From positions 1-61,029 of the IMG/VR virus record IMGVR_UViG_3300045257_000102: DNA of 61,029 nucleotides; one strand, given 5' to 3'. Of the stretch, positions 8,198-14,253 are shown one piece after another. The translations under genes and the position numbers were made by a program. This DNA comes from a virus. Within the stretch, counting starts at the first letter, position 1. Every line of letters begins with the position of its first letter. A model generated the notes under the pieces. The model made no database searches. It saw only the letters and a program-made list of their open reading frames with translations, and had not been told where the DNA came from.

Positions 8198-8215
8198 CTG
8201 GCACTGGCGAAGTGA
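8198..8215 (+). repeat. 18-bp direct repeat, right copy
   Basis: An exact copy of 7428-7445. Here it is not the end of a gene: the PAPS-reductase-like gene has already stopped at 8193. It lies just before the ribosome binding site of the C5 methyltransferase. Confidence 0.9.
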
Positions 8216-8223
8216 GGGAGACG

Positions 8224-8982
8224 ATGACCTTCGGGAGTTTGTTCGCGGGAATTGGCGGCTTCGATTTAGGTTTCGAGCGTGCGGGCATGACCTGCGCGTG
8301 GCAGGTGGAGATTGACGACTATGCAAGACGAGTGCTCGCAAAACACTGGCCCAACGTCCGACGATGGGATGACGTGCGAACCTTCCCGCCAGAGGGCGAC
8401 TGGGGAGTCGATCTCATCTGCGGAGGATTCCCCTGCCAAGACATTAGCTCACAAAACAGCTCCGGAGTCGGCCTCGATGGTGAGCGAAGCGGGTTATGGT
8501 TCGAGTTTGCAAAAATCATTCGCCTACTTCGACCGAGATTCGCAGTCGTGGAAAACGTCGCAGCGATCACTTTTCGAGGGCTTGGACGAGTTCTCAGCGA
8601 TCTTTCCGAAAGCGGGTACGATGCGGAATGGGACACTTTACCGGCGCAGGCGTTTGGCGCGCCGCACATCAGAGAAAGGCTTTTCATTGTGGCCCACCGC
8701 GCAGGCGACGGACGAGAAACGCATGAAGTTTTCGACCGCAGCGCATTTAAAGCAACAGGCACGAAACAGGAGAAACGGTCACGGTTCTGGCCCGGCAAGC
8801 AACAACATTGTTCTTCAGTTCCGAATCGAGTTAGATATGCTCCCGACAGCGAATTTCTACGAATGGCTCATGGGATACCCGATCAACTGGACCGCTATCG
8901 AGTCTGTGGAAACAGCGTCGTGCCCCAGATAGCCGAATGGATCGGTCGTAGAATCATGGAATCGGAGGAGCGACCATGCTGA
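8224..8982 (+). CDS. DNA cytosine-5 methyltransferase
   Basis: A 252-residue C5 methyltransferase. Motif I is SLFAGIGGFD (5-14), catalytic motif IV is GGFPCQDIS with nucleophile Cys71, motif VI is ENV (110-112), motif VIII is the HIRERLFIVA stretch, and the C-terminus carries GNSVVPQIAEWIG (motif X). The region between VIII and X, normally the target-recognition domain, is short (about 60 residues) and of low conservation, and it is dual-coding with the embedded gene at 8321-8932. ATG 8224 was preferred over GTG 8212 because GAGGGAG precedes it. It probably protects phage DNA from host restriction. Confidence 0.9.
   Translation: MTFGSLFAGIGGFDLGFERAGMTCAWQVEIDDYARRVLAKHWPNVRRWDDVRTFPPEGDWGVDLICGGFPCQDISSQNSSGVGLDGERSGLWFEFAKIIRLLRPRFAVVENVAAITFRGLGRVLSDLSESGYDAEWDTLPAQAFGAPHIRERLFIVAHRAGDGRETHEVFDRSAFKATGTKQEKRSRFWPGKQQHCSSVPNRVRYAPDSEFLRMAHGIPDQLDRYRVCGNSVVPQIAEWIGRRIMESEERPC
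8321..8932 (+). CDS. Embedded out-of-frame gene inside the C5 methyltransferase
   Basis: A 203-residue open frame entirely inside the methyltransferase gene, one frame away. It has its own start with AGGTGGAG ten bases upstream. Its sequence looks like a real protein: SWKTSQRSLFEGLDEF, then FPKAGTMRNGTLYRR, SLWPTAQATD and FYEWLMGYPINW. From memory these resemble stretches common to phage proteins that accompany or form part of C5 methyltransferases (for example WPRSGMMRNG and WLMGFPIGWT). This suggests overprinting, or displacement of the target-recognition part into another frame. Expression is unproven. Confidence 0.6.
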   Translation: MQDECSQNTGPTSDDGMTCEPSRQRATGESISSAEDSPAKTLAHKTAPESASMVSEAGYGSSLQKSFAYFDRDSQSWKTSQRSLFEGLDEFSAIFPKAGTMRNGTLYRRRRLARRTSEKGFSLWPTAQATDEKRMKFSTAAHLKQQARNRRNGHGSGPASNNIVLQFRIELDMLPTANFYEWLMGYPINWTAIESVETASCPR

Positions 8983-9134
8983 GCGACGAGCGGATTGAGG
9001 AGATGAGAAGAGCTGCGGAGCGTGGACAGTCGTGCTTTCCGAAGGATTTCGTTGCGCACAAGCTCGGCGCGATGATCCTGGAACTCTTAGCCGAGCGGGA
9101 ACAGACCAAGCCACGCGAGGAACCCAAGCCATGA
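8976..9134 (+). CDS. Small protein, unknown (52 aa)
   Basis: A 52-residue, helical, charged protein starting at 8976 with GGAGGAG seven bases upstream; it overlaps the methyltransferase stop. It ends LAEREQTKPREEPKP, a tail related to the AERLLA...P tails of the genes ending at 11968 and 12120. The next ATG (9131) opens only a 13-codon frame ending at 9172, probably a remnant cut by the HNH insertion. Confidence 0.65.
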   Translation: MLSDERIEEMRRAAERGQSCFPKDFVAHKLGAMILELLAEREQTKPREEPKP

Positions 9135-9213
9135 CTCAGACAGGACGACCGAAGCGGCCACGGAATGGGTGACGCGATGTTTCAATTGTGCGGCCAACCT
9201 GCTAGAATTAAAC

Positions 9214-9249
9214 GAACCGGCGCGAAGGCTGTTACCCTCCGGCCGGTTC
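9214..9249 (+). terminator. Hairpin before the HNH gene
   Basis: An 8-bp perfect inverted repeat, GAACCGGC and GCCGGTTC, with a 20-base loop. It sits in the 144-base gap ahead of the HNH gene, with no U-tract. It may stop read-through or shield the inserted gene's start. The rest of the gap (9135-9278) holds nothing else but the 13-codon remnant. Confidence 0.4.
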
Positions 9250-9278
9250 TAATCACAACGAACCCTAGGAGGTCCGTC

Positions 9279-9848
9279 ATGACTAAGCGCTATTCTAGCG
9301 ACACGTTGCCCCTGCTCCCACCTGAACAGAATGGCATCGTTTTCAGGAACGTCGGTGGACATCCGGGCTATGCGGTCAGCAATACCGGAGAAGTCCTGAC
9401 ATGCCTTGCGACTTCGCGTCTTGGACGATTTGGTTTCAGAAATTACTGGAAGCCGATGCGAACGTACATTTCCCATGGGTACAAGTGCCTAAAGATAAGG
9501 GGAATGGAGCGGACTAATTGCGCCATACATCGTCTGGTGCTCGAAGCGTTTGTCGGCCCATGTCCGAATGGATTCGAGGCGTGTCACAACGATGGCGACC
9601 GCCAGAACAACCGCCTTGAGAACTTACGGTGGGATACTCGCTCTGGAAATCATTCGGACAAAGAGCAACACGGAACGATGTTGCGAGGCGCAAGACACCC
9701 TAATGCAAAAATCACCTGGGAGATCGTCAGCGAGATTCGTAGGCGATCATTGAATGGAGAATCTCTTCTAAGATTGGCCCGCGAATTCGGAATTAGCAGG
9801 AGCAATGTGGGTTTGATTGCGGCGAGAAAGACATGGAATAAAGAATGA
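9279..9848 (+). CDS. NUMOD4-HNH homing endonuclease
   Basis: A 189-residue free-standing homing endonuclease. The NUMOD4-like start (GHPGYAVSNTGEV) is followed by an HNH_3 core (IHRLVLEAFVG, then ACHNDGDRQNNRLENLRWDT) and a C-terminal helix-turn-helix (SLLRLAREFGISRSNVGLIAA) for DNA contact. AGGAGG lies eight bases before the ATG, so the start is secure. Such genes are mobile and insert between phage genes. It overlaps the next gene by ATGA. Confidence 0.9.
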   Translation: MTKRYSSDTLPLLPPEQNGIVFRNVGGHPGYAVSNTGEVLTCLATSRLGRFGFRNYWKPMRTYISHGYKCLKIRGMERTNCAIHRLVLEAFVGPCPNGFEACHNDGDRQNNRLENLRWDTRSGNHSDKEQHGTMLRGARHPNAKITWEIVSEIRRRSLNGESLLRLAREFGISRSNVGLIAARKTWNKE

Positions 9849-10249
9849 GAGAGTCAAGAAAAGTGCTTGAACTGCCCGGTTCATTTAAGGCTAAGGCAGA
9901 ACAGCCCGATCTGGAGAGCGACTTCGAGCAGCTTTGGAAGCGCATGACTAAGAACTGGCCGATACCAGTACGGGAGTTTACATTCCACAAGACAAGGAAA
10001 TGGCGATTCGACTTCGCATGGACTCGGTGCCGGGTTGCCGTCGAGATTGAAGGCGCGATTCACTCACGCGGCCGTCACACGCGGGGCAAAGGCTATCAAG
10101 CGGACTTGGAAAAGTACAATGCGGCAACCGAAGCGGGCTGGGCGGTTCTTCGCTATAGCGCGACGGACTTGAAGAAATGGCCCATGTCGGTTATCGAGCA
10201 GATTCAAGCGGTGTTGTATCTCAAAGGCATTAAGCAGCACGGGCTTTGA
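9845..10249 (+). CDS. DUF559/Vsr-fold endonuclease
   Basis: A 134-residue nuclease of the DUF559/very-short-patch fold: RFDFAWTRC, then VAVEIEG, then a conserved block around GRHTRGKGY and WAVLRY. The Asp and the Glu pair are the usual catalytic positions. It is translated from an ATGA overlap with the homing endonuclease and lies two genes past the C5 methyltransferase. Vsr repairs T:G mismatches made by deamination of 5-methylcytosine, so a repair role is attractive, but a general phage nuclease is equally possible. Confidence 0.8.
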   Translation: MRESRKVLELPGSFKAKAEQPDLESDFEQLWKRMTKNWPIPVREFTFHKTRKWRFDFAWTRCRVAVEIEGAIHSRGRHTRGKGYQADLEKYNAATEAGWAVLRYSATDLKKWPMSVIEQIQAVLYLKGIKQHGL

Positions 10250-10273
10250 GGACCGACCGAAAGGAAAACGAGC

Positions 10274-11968
10274 ATGACCCAGCCCGACAAGTCCGCAATC
10301 AACGAACTCAATGAACTCGTCGAGATGCTACCCTGGCTCAAAGATTTTCAACAGCACTGGCAGGCTGGCACGGCCATCACTGGCGATGGTGTTGTTTGTA
10401 AAGCCGAGCCACCCGCAGCCGAGCGGCAGGAGACCACATCGCATAAGCCTTGTAAGAGATGTGGGAACTGGATTTATGAGTCGCTGAACGAAGAAGGAAT
10501 TTGCCCAGCGTGCGAAAAGCAGCTCTCCGAGCGGCAGGAGCAGCCGGCGGTGCGAAAGATCGACGCGGTTATGGAAGCCGTGCATGGGATCACCGAGCCG
10601 CCCGCCGCGCCCCAGCCGCTCAGCGTCGAGGAGGCGCGCCAGCGCGGAGTGTGTCGGATATGCGGTCGAACAACCTTATATCTTTCGACTGGTGTTAATT
10701 TCGGGGAGCAGGCTCACGTCGCGTGTCTCGACCGCGAGCGAGCGGCAGCCGAGCCGAACTGTGCGGTAGCCTGTCAAGCAGCTAAGGCTGACGGCATAAT
10801 CTGTCCAGATGACTCGTGCGACATTGAGGACGGGGTGAGAGCGGCAGCCGAGCCGCAGAAGATAGTTTCTGTAGTCTTGCCAAATGCCGAGGCGCTTTGT
10901 GCTGCTGGGCAAAAGGTGATGCAAGAGATGGCAACCGAGCCGCCCAGCGAGGGCGAGACGAAGCAAGTCGTGAAACTCAGCACGATCATTGCTGAACTCA
11001 ATGAGGACGTTGAGGCCAGTAAGGCGATGCGCCGTGTGGGTGCGAAGCTGGGCTTAATGCTCAACGAATACTATCGACGTGCCGAGCAAGCCGAACGCCA
11101 GCGGGACGAGGCACGGCGACAACTCGCGGCGGAAAAGCGGCGCGGCGAACAAGAAGTAAGAGAAGCCCAGAACGCAGGCAACGGTCTGTATGCCGAAATT
11201 ATCAAACGACTCAAACCGCTATTGGGAGATAAGAGCCGAGATCTAGACTGGGACGTGTTGCCTTCGACAATTGGCGGATTGGCGAAAGAGAACGCCGAAC
11301 TCAAGCAGCAACTCGCGGCGGAACAACTCGGACCTATGGGTGTGCTGCACGGTAAGAACATATCAGGCTGGTGGGAAGAAGCCACGCGACTCCAGGCCGA
11401 CAACGAGCGGCTGCGTGAGCGGATCGAGGAGATGCACGAATCCAATGCGAAGGCGGCTAAATGGAATGAGCAAGCCGACGACGGTTATCGGCGAGAGATC
11501 GAGCGACTTCGTGCGGCTGTGGCGGCGAGAGATGCTGAATTGCGATTATTGCCGATGCCCGCCGACGAGCTTCGTGATGGGCATGTTCTGCATATCGACG
11601 CTGGCACGGTACGCCGCTGTAAGGCCGCGACCGCCGACGACGCGGGCGACGAGATCGCGGCCGAGTTGGAGCGGCTGCGGAAAGAGAACGAATGTTTCAA
11701 GGAAGGTCTCGAACCTGGCAAAGCCAACGCGATCATTAACGGGATGTTCGAGTTAGCGCACCGATACGGACACCCGCGACATTCGGCCCGGCACGCGCTG
11801 ATATTCCTCAAGCAACAAATGGCAGCCTCGAAGGAGCGGATCGAGGCGTTGACCGAAGGCGTGAAAGAGATTCGTCGGTATATGCTAGAACATTATGCAA
11901 CCGATCATCCATGTTTTGAGATCGCCGAGCGGCTGCTGGCCGCACCACAAACCAAGGAGAAGCCATGA
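10274..11968 (+). CDS. Zinc-ribbon and coiled-coil mosaic protein
   Basis: A 564-residue protein of unknown function. The N-terminal 160 residues hold two zinc-binding segments (CKRCGNW with CPAC; CRICGRT with a later Cys) joined by recurring linkers (PPAAERQE, QLSERQE, ERAAAEP, VRAAAEP). From about residue 230 it is long charged helix with RDEARRQLAAEKRR and ENAELKQQLAAE coiled-coil periodicity. It ends AERLLAAPQTKEKP. The recurring linkers suggest a gene built by fusing several small frames. It could be a scaffold or a DNA-linked structural factor. Confidence 0.7.
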   Translation: MTQPDKSAINELNELVEMLPWLKDFQQHWQAGTAITGDGVVCKAEPPAAERQETTSHKPCKRCGNWIYESLNEEGICPACEKQLSERQEQPAVRKIDAVMEAVHGITEPPAAPQPLSVEEARQRGVCRICGRTTLYLSTGVNFGEQAHVACLDRERAAAEPNCAVACQAAKADGIICPDDSCDIEDGVRAAAEPQKIVSVVLPNAEALCAAGQKVMQEMATEPPSEGETKQVVKLSTIIAELNEDVEASKAMRRVGAKLGLMLNEYYRRAEQAERQRDEARRQLAAEKRRGEQEVREAQNAGNGLYAEIIKRLKPLLGDKSRDLDWDVLPSTIGGLAKENAELKQQLAAEQLGPMGVLHGKNISGWWEEATRLQADNERLRERIEEMHESNAKAAKWNEQADDGYRREIERLRAAVAARDAELRLLPMPADELRDGHVLHIDAGTVRRCKAATADDAGDEIAAELERLRKENECFKEGLEPGKANAIINGMFELAHRYGHPRHSARHALIFLKQQMAASKERIEALTEGVKEIRRYMLEHYATDHPCFEIAERLLAAPQTKEKP

Positions 11969-12120
11969 CGATACATGACATCGAGCCTATCATAGTTGCT
12001 CTCGTGATTTTCGATTCGGTTAAATGGCTTATGCGCAAGATAGACCGTTACGCACAAGCGGCAAGCATGAAAGCCGAGCGGCTGCTGGCCGACGCACAAC
12101 CGCAGGAGGAGAGGCCATGA
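11965..12120 (+). CDS. Small membrane-like protein with duplicated tail (51 aa)
   Basis: A 51-residue protein coupled by ATGA to the previous gene. It has a hydrophobic helix (IEPIIVALVIFDSVKWL) then a basic stretch. Its C-terminus (AERLLADAQPQEERP) repeats the end of the preceding protein (AERLLAAPQTKEKP), and the DNA shares 18 identical bases (GCCGAGCGGCTGCTGGCC). The tail therefore looks copied from the upstream gene. Confidence 0.65.
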   Translation: MTIHDIEPIIVALVIFDSVKWLMRKIDRYAQAASMKAERLLADAQPQEERP

Positions 12121-12398
12121 AGGTGAGTGACGAACGGCTGGCGGAACTACAAAAGAAGTATGCGGCCCTAAATCCAGCACTTGACAGAGACTCTTACGGA
12201 ACAAGAGCGGATACTTGCATCGCGCTTGCGGAACTTCGCGAGCGCCGCGCCGCCGAGGCGAAGGACGCGAAGCTGCTTGCGGCAATCGTGTCAGCATATA
12301 AGAGCGCACGTAAAGAGTTTTGCGATGAGGAATCATGGGCGGCATTCTCAGATCAGTTGCAGCAAGCCGCCCGCGATGCTGGCGTCTCTCTCGACTGA
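12117..12398 (+). CDS. Small helical protein, unknown
   Basis: A 93-residue, Ala- and Glu-rich helical protein. The start at 12117 overlaps the previous stop and has GGAGGAGAGG upstream. It begins KVSDERLAEL, like the small protein at 8976 (MLSDERIEEM), so the two may be related by duplication. Function unknown. Confidence 0.7.
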   Translation: MKVSDERLAELQKKYAALNPALDRDSYGTRADTCIALAELRERRAAEAKDAKLLAAIVSAYKSARKEFCDEESWAAFSDQLQQAARDAGVSLD

Positions 12399-12433
12399 CG
12401 AACACGCAAAGGACGGAAGGGACGCACGCACGG

Positions 12434-12649
12434 ATGCACCAAATCACAGCGACTTTCCGCCTTGGCGAGACGCGAGATGTCGAGATTGACGGGATTGCGC
12501 TGGCTGTGACGGTGTTTCACGGAAGGCGTGGGCAGGTGAAGATTATGCTGCGGTCCAAGGATGGGAGCCAGTTGCGGGTGATGAAGGCGAAGGCGTATCG
12601 ACCCCCGAATGACCGCGAAGATATTGACAAATCGAGCGGTGCGGCGTAG
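12434..12649 (+). CDS. CsrA-like small beta protein
   Basis: A 71-residue beta-rich protein. Its pattern (RLGETRDVEIDGIALAV, then GRRGQVKIMLRS) resembles the CsrA/RsmA fold, in which a GE..I stretch is followed by a short strand, a G-x-x-V turn and an I.A strand. CsrA binds GGA motifs near ribosome binding sites and controls translation. Several canonical CsrA residues are not conserved, so this is a suggestion. It lies just before a hairpin-rich noncoding stretch, a fitting place for an RNA-binding regulator. Confidence 0.5.
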   Translation: MHQITATFRLGETRDVEIDGIALAVTVFHGRRGQVKIMLRSKDGSQLRVMKAKAYRPPNDREDIDKSSGAA

Positions 12650-12652
12650 GTT
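12624..12652 (+). promoter_or_regulatory. Possible sigma-70 promoter before the noncoding/tRNA stretch
   Basis: TTGACA at 12624-12629, a 17-base spacer and TAGGTT at 12647-12652. The -35 box is perfect and the -10 box weak. It would drive the hairpin, tRNA-like gene and HNH gene downstream. Confidence 0.35.
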
Positions 12653-12680
12653 CAAGGGCAGTCAGACATTCCCTTGAACC
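12649..12680 (+). terminator. 10-bp perfect hairpin after the CsrA-like gene
   Basis: GGTTCAAGGG and CCCTTGAACC form a perfect 10-bp stem with a 12-base loop starting at the gene's stop codon. No U-tract follows directly; ATTTTT lies about 15 bases on. It may be a terminator, a processing signal or part of a structured RNA. Confidence 0.5.
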
Positions 12681-12731
12681 GATTTGCGAGTCACCATTTT
12701 TCTTAGAAGCGGGTAGGGGAAACCCGGACCC

Positions 12732-12806
12732 GCCAGGACCAGTGAGAAACGGTTTCCAGTCGGTCTCATAAGCCGACCTCCGCAGGTTCGACTCCTGCCG
12801 CTGGCA
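12732..12806 (+). tRNA. tRNA-Met(CAT)-like gene
   Basis: The 3' two-thirds is canonical: anticodon stem TCGGT/GCCGA with loop CTCATAA (anticodon CAT), a 5-base variable loop, T-stem GCAGG/CCTGC with loop TTCGACT, and 3' acceptor strand CGCTGGC plus A. The 5' acceptor GCCAG pairs with CTGGC, but the next two positions mismatch and no normal D-stem forms. No CCA is encoded. It may be a functional tRNA with an unusual D-arm or a decaying one. CAT could read Met, or Ile if the C is modified. Confidence 0.6.
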
Positions 12807-12891
12807 TTTGCGACCGATCCTAGGTTCCTGGCCTCTCATGGGGCTGGCGGTCGCAACCAACAACCTGAATCGGCGTTCTCTGCCGTCGCGG

Positions 12892-12934
12892 AAATCCGCG
12901 TTTAGAGTCGTTCCCTGACTCTGAGCGCGGATTT
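12892..12934 (+). terminator. Two-part hairpin downstream of the tRNA
   Basis: The outer stem AAATCCGCG/CGCGGATTT (9 bp, perfect) encloses an inner stem AGAGTC/GACTCT with a 7-base loop. It is very stable. It may end the tRNA transcript or be a structured RNA element. Confidence 0.55.
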
Positions 12935-12960
12935 TCGAATTTTGAAATGGAGACAAAACA

Positions 12961-12984
12961 ACCCGGTCGTTGAAGCGGCCGGGT
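12961..12984 (+). terminator. Third hairpin, just before the AP2-HNH gene
   Basis: ACCCGGTCG/CGGCCGGGT, 9 bp with one G-U pair and a 6-base loop, ending 17 bases before the ribosome binding site GAAGGAG of the next gene. No U-tract, so a role in translation control of the HNH gene is as likely as termination. Between the tRNA and this hairpin nothing else is seen. Confidence 0.45.
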
Positions 12985-13013
12985 CTAACCACGATTCCTG
13001 AGAAGGAGAAATC

Positions 13014-13532
13014 ATGGCTGCCGAGATTTTAACGGATGAATCGAATGCTGTCCAAGTTGAGCTTAGTCGCGGGATGTACGCAACAATCGACGCGGCCGAC
13101 CTGTCGATAGTCGAGCCGTACCGATGGATGACGATTGTGCACACGAGGGGGCGAAGGAGAAGTTTTTATGCTGGGTCGAATCTCGGAAAAGAAGGCATGT
13201 TGCTGATGCACCGACTAATCCTGTCGGCACCAGATGGCATGGAGATTGACCATCGAGATCACGACGGTCTCAACAATCGACGAACCAATTTAAGGCTGGC
13301 GACTCACGCACAAAATCTATTCAACAAAAGACCACAAAAAGGACGTGCTTCGTGGTTCAAAGGCGTAATGAGGAGCGAGAACGTAAATCGACCTTGGACA
13401 GCAATAATCACCCTGAATGGAAAACACCGCCGCCTCGGAACTCACCTGACCGAAGAAGAAGCTGCCGTGGCTTACGACGGAGCGGCTGCTGAATTGTTCG
13501 GCGAATTCGCATATCTGAACTTTCCAACCTAA
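13014..13532 (+). CDS. HNH-AP2 homing endonuclease
   Basis: A 172-residue homing endonuclease. An HNH_3 core (LLMHRLI, then EIDHRDHDGLNNRRTNLRLA) is followed by an AP2 DNA-binding domain (FKGVMRS, PWTAIITLNGKHRRLGT, EEEAAVAYDGAA, FGEFAYLNF). GAAGGAG precedes the ATG. It is the second of three homing-type nucleases here and marks the border between the tRNA stretch and the cargo island. It is probably a selfish insertion rather than part of phage metabolism. Confidence 0.92.
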   Translation: MAAEILTDESNAVQVELSRGMYATIDAADLSIVEPYRWMTIVHTRGRRRSFYAGSNLGKEGMLLMHRLILSAPDGMEIDHRDHDGLNNRRTNLRLATHAQNLFNKRPQKGRASWFKGVMRSENVNRPWTAIITLNGKHRRLGTHLTEEEAAVAYDGAAAELFGEFAYLNFPT

Positions 13533-13557
13533 CACGTCTCGCACAGGAGAACCAAAG

Positions 13558-13920
13558 ATGACCTTGTTGCAAATCCTCCAAACTCTGCTCGCCAACATCG
13601 GCAAGGCCCCGGCAATCCTCGCATTCATTCAAGCCCTGATCGCGGCGTTCAACACCCTACTCGCCGCCTTGGGCCAGACGCCTCCGCCAGCCATCGCCCA
13701 CGCGGCCGGCTCGCCGGAAGCCCTAGCGATTGACCAGCTCGCCGCAGCTCTGAAATCGCACGGCACGGCCGAAGCGAAGGTGTTCGGCGACGGAACGATT
13801 CTCAAGACGCTGTTCGGGTTGTTTGGCGGTTTGCTCTCGAATCCTACTTTCGGCCCGATCATCGCGGGACTATTGCAAAAGCTGCTGGGCGGCTTCCTGA
13901 ATCCGGTTCCGACACCCTAA
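13558..13920 (+). CDS. Small hydrophobic protein, possible membrane protein
   Basis: A 120-residue protein with hydrophobic helices at the N-terminus (LLQILQTLLANIG, ILAFIQALIAAFNTLLAAL) and near the C-terminus (LFGLFGGLLS, IIAGLLQKLLGG). A Pro/Ala stretch lies between. It may associate with membranes; a holin-like role is conceivable, but there is no standard holin pattern. It opens the cargo island. Confidence 0.65.
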   Translation: MTLLQILQTLLANIGKAPAILAFIQALIAAFNTLLAALGQTPPPAIAHAAGSPEALAIDQLAAALKSHGTAEAKVFGDGTILKTLFGLFGGLLSNPTFGPIIAGLLQKLLGGFLNPVPTP

Positions 13921-13934
13921 CCCTGGAGGTTGTG

Positions 13935-14078
13935 GTGGCACAAACCCCAGACGACATCTGGCAATCGCGAACCGACGAAGCGATTGCACAGCTTCAGGTT
14001 GACGTTGAGCTGCTCAAGCGGCAGATGGCCGAGATCATGGAAGCGCTACAAAAGCTCGCGGGAGGAAAGACGCCATGA
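13935..14078 (+). CDS. Short coiled-coil protein (47 aa)
   Basis: A 47-residue helical protein starting at a GTG (13935) with GGAGG five bases upstream. Heptad-like leucines and isoleucines (IAQLQVDVELLKRQMAEIMEAL) predict a coiled coil. Its stop overlaps the next start by ATGA. Function unknown. Confidence 0.6.
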   Translation: MAQTPDDIWQSRTDEAIAQLQVDVELLKRQMAEIMEALQKLAGGKTP

Positions 14079-14242
14079 AGATGAGCGAATTTGTTGAGGT
14101 TCTGAAGCATTACGCGCCGCCGTTCTCCACGGAAGATCCAGAACTTTATGCGGACGGCAAAGAGGTAATGAGCATCGCCGTGACTCAGGAAACGAAATCC
14201 GGCGCCCTGCAAATCGAGTTCAACACGAAGGCCGCCGAATAA
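14075..14242 (+). CDS. Small protein, unknown (55 aa)
   Basis: A 55-residue protein in an ATGA overlap with the coiled-coil gene and 12 bases before the S53 peptidase gene. It has a helical start and a beta-like end (GALQIEFNTKAAE). Conserved coupling to the peptidase could mean a partner or inhibitor; this is speculation. Confidence 0.6.
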   Translation: MKMSEFVEVLKHYAPPFSTEDPELYADGKEVMSIAVTQETKSGALQIEFNTKAAE

Positions 14243-14253
14243 ATGGAGTTGCG

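Noticed and set aside
12543-12992. Minus-strand frame of 150 codons over the tRNA-like gene
   Set aside because: It reads the reverse complement of the tRNA; the fragment RQESNLRRSAYET is the usual false peptide from a tRNA.
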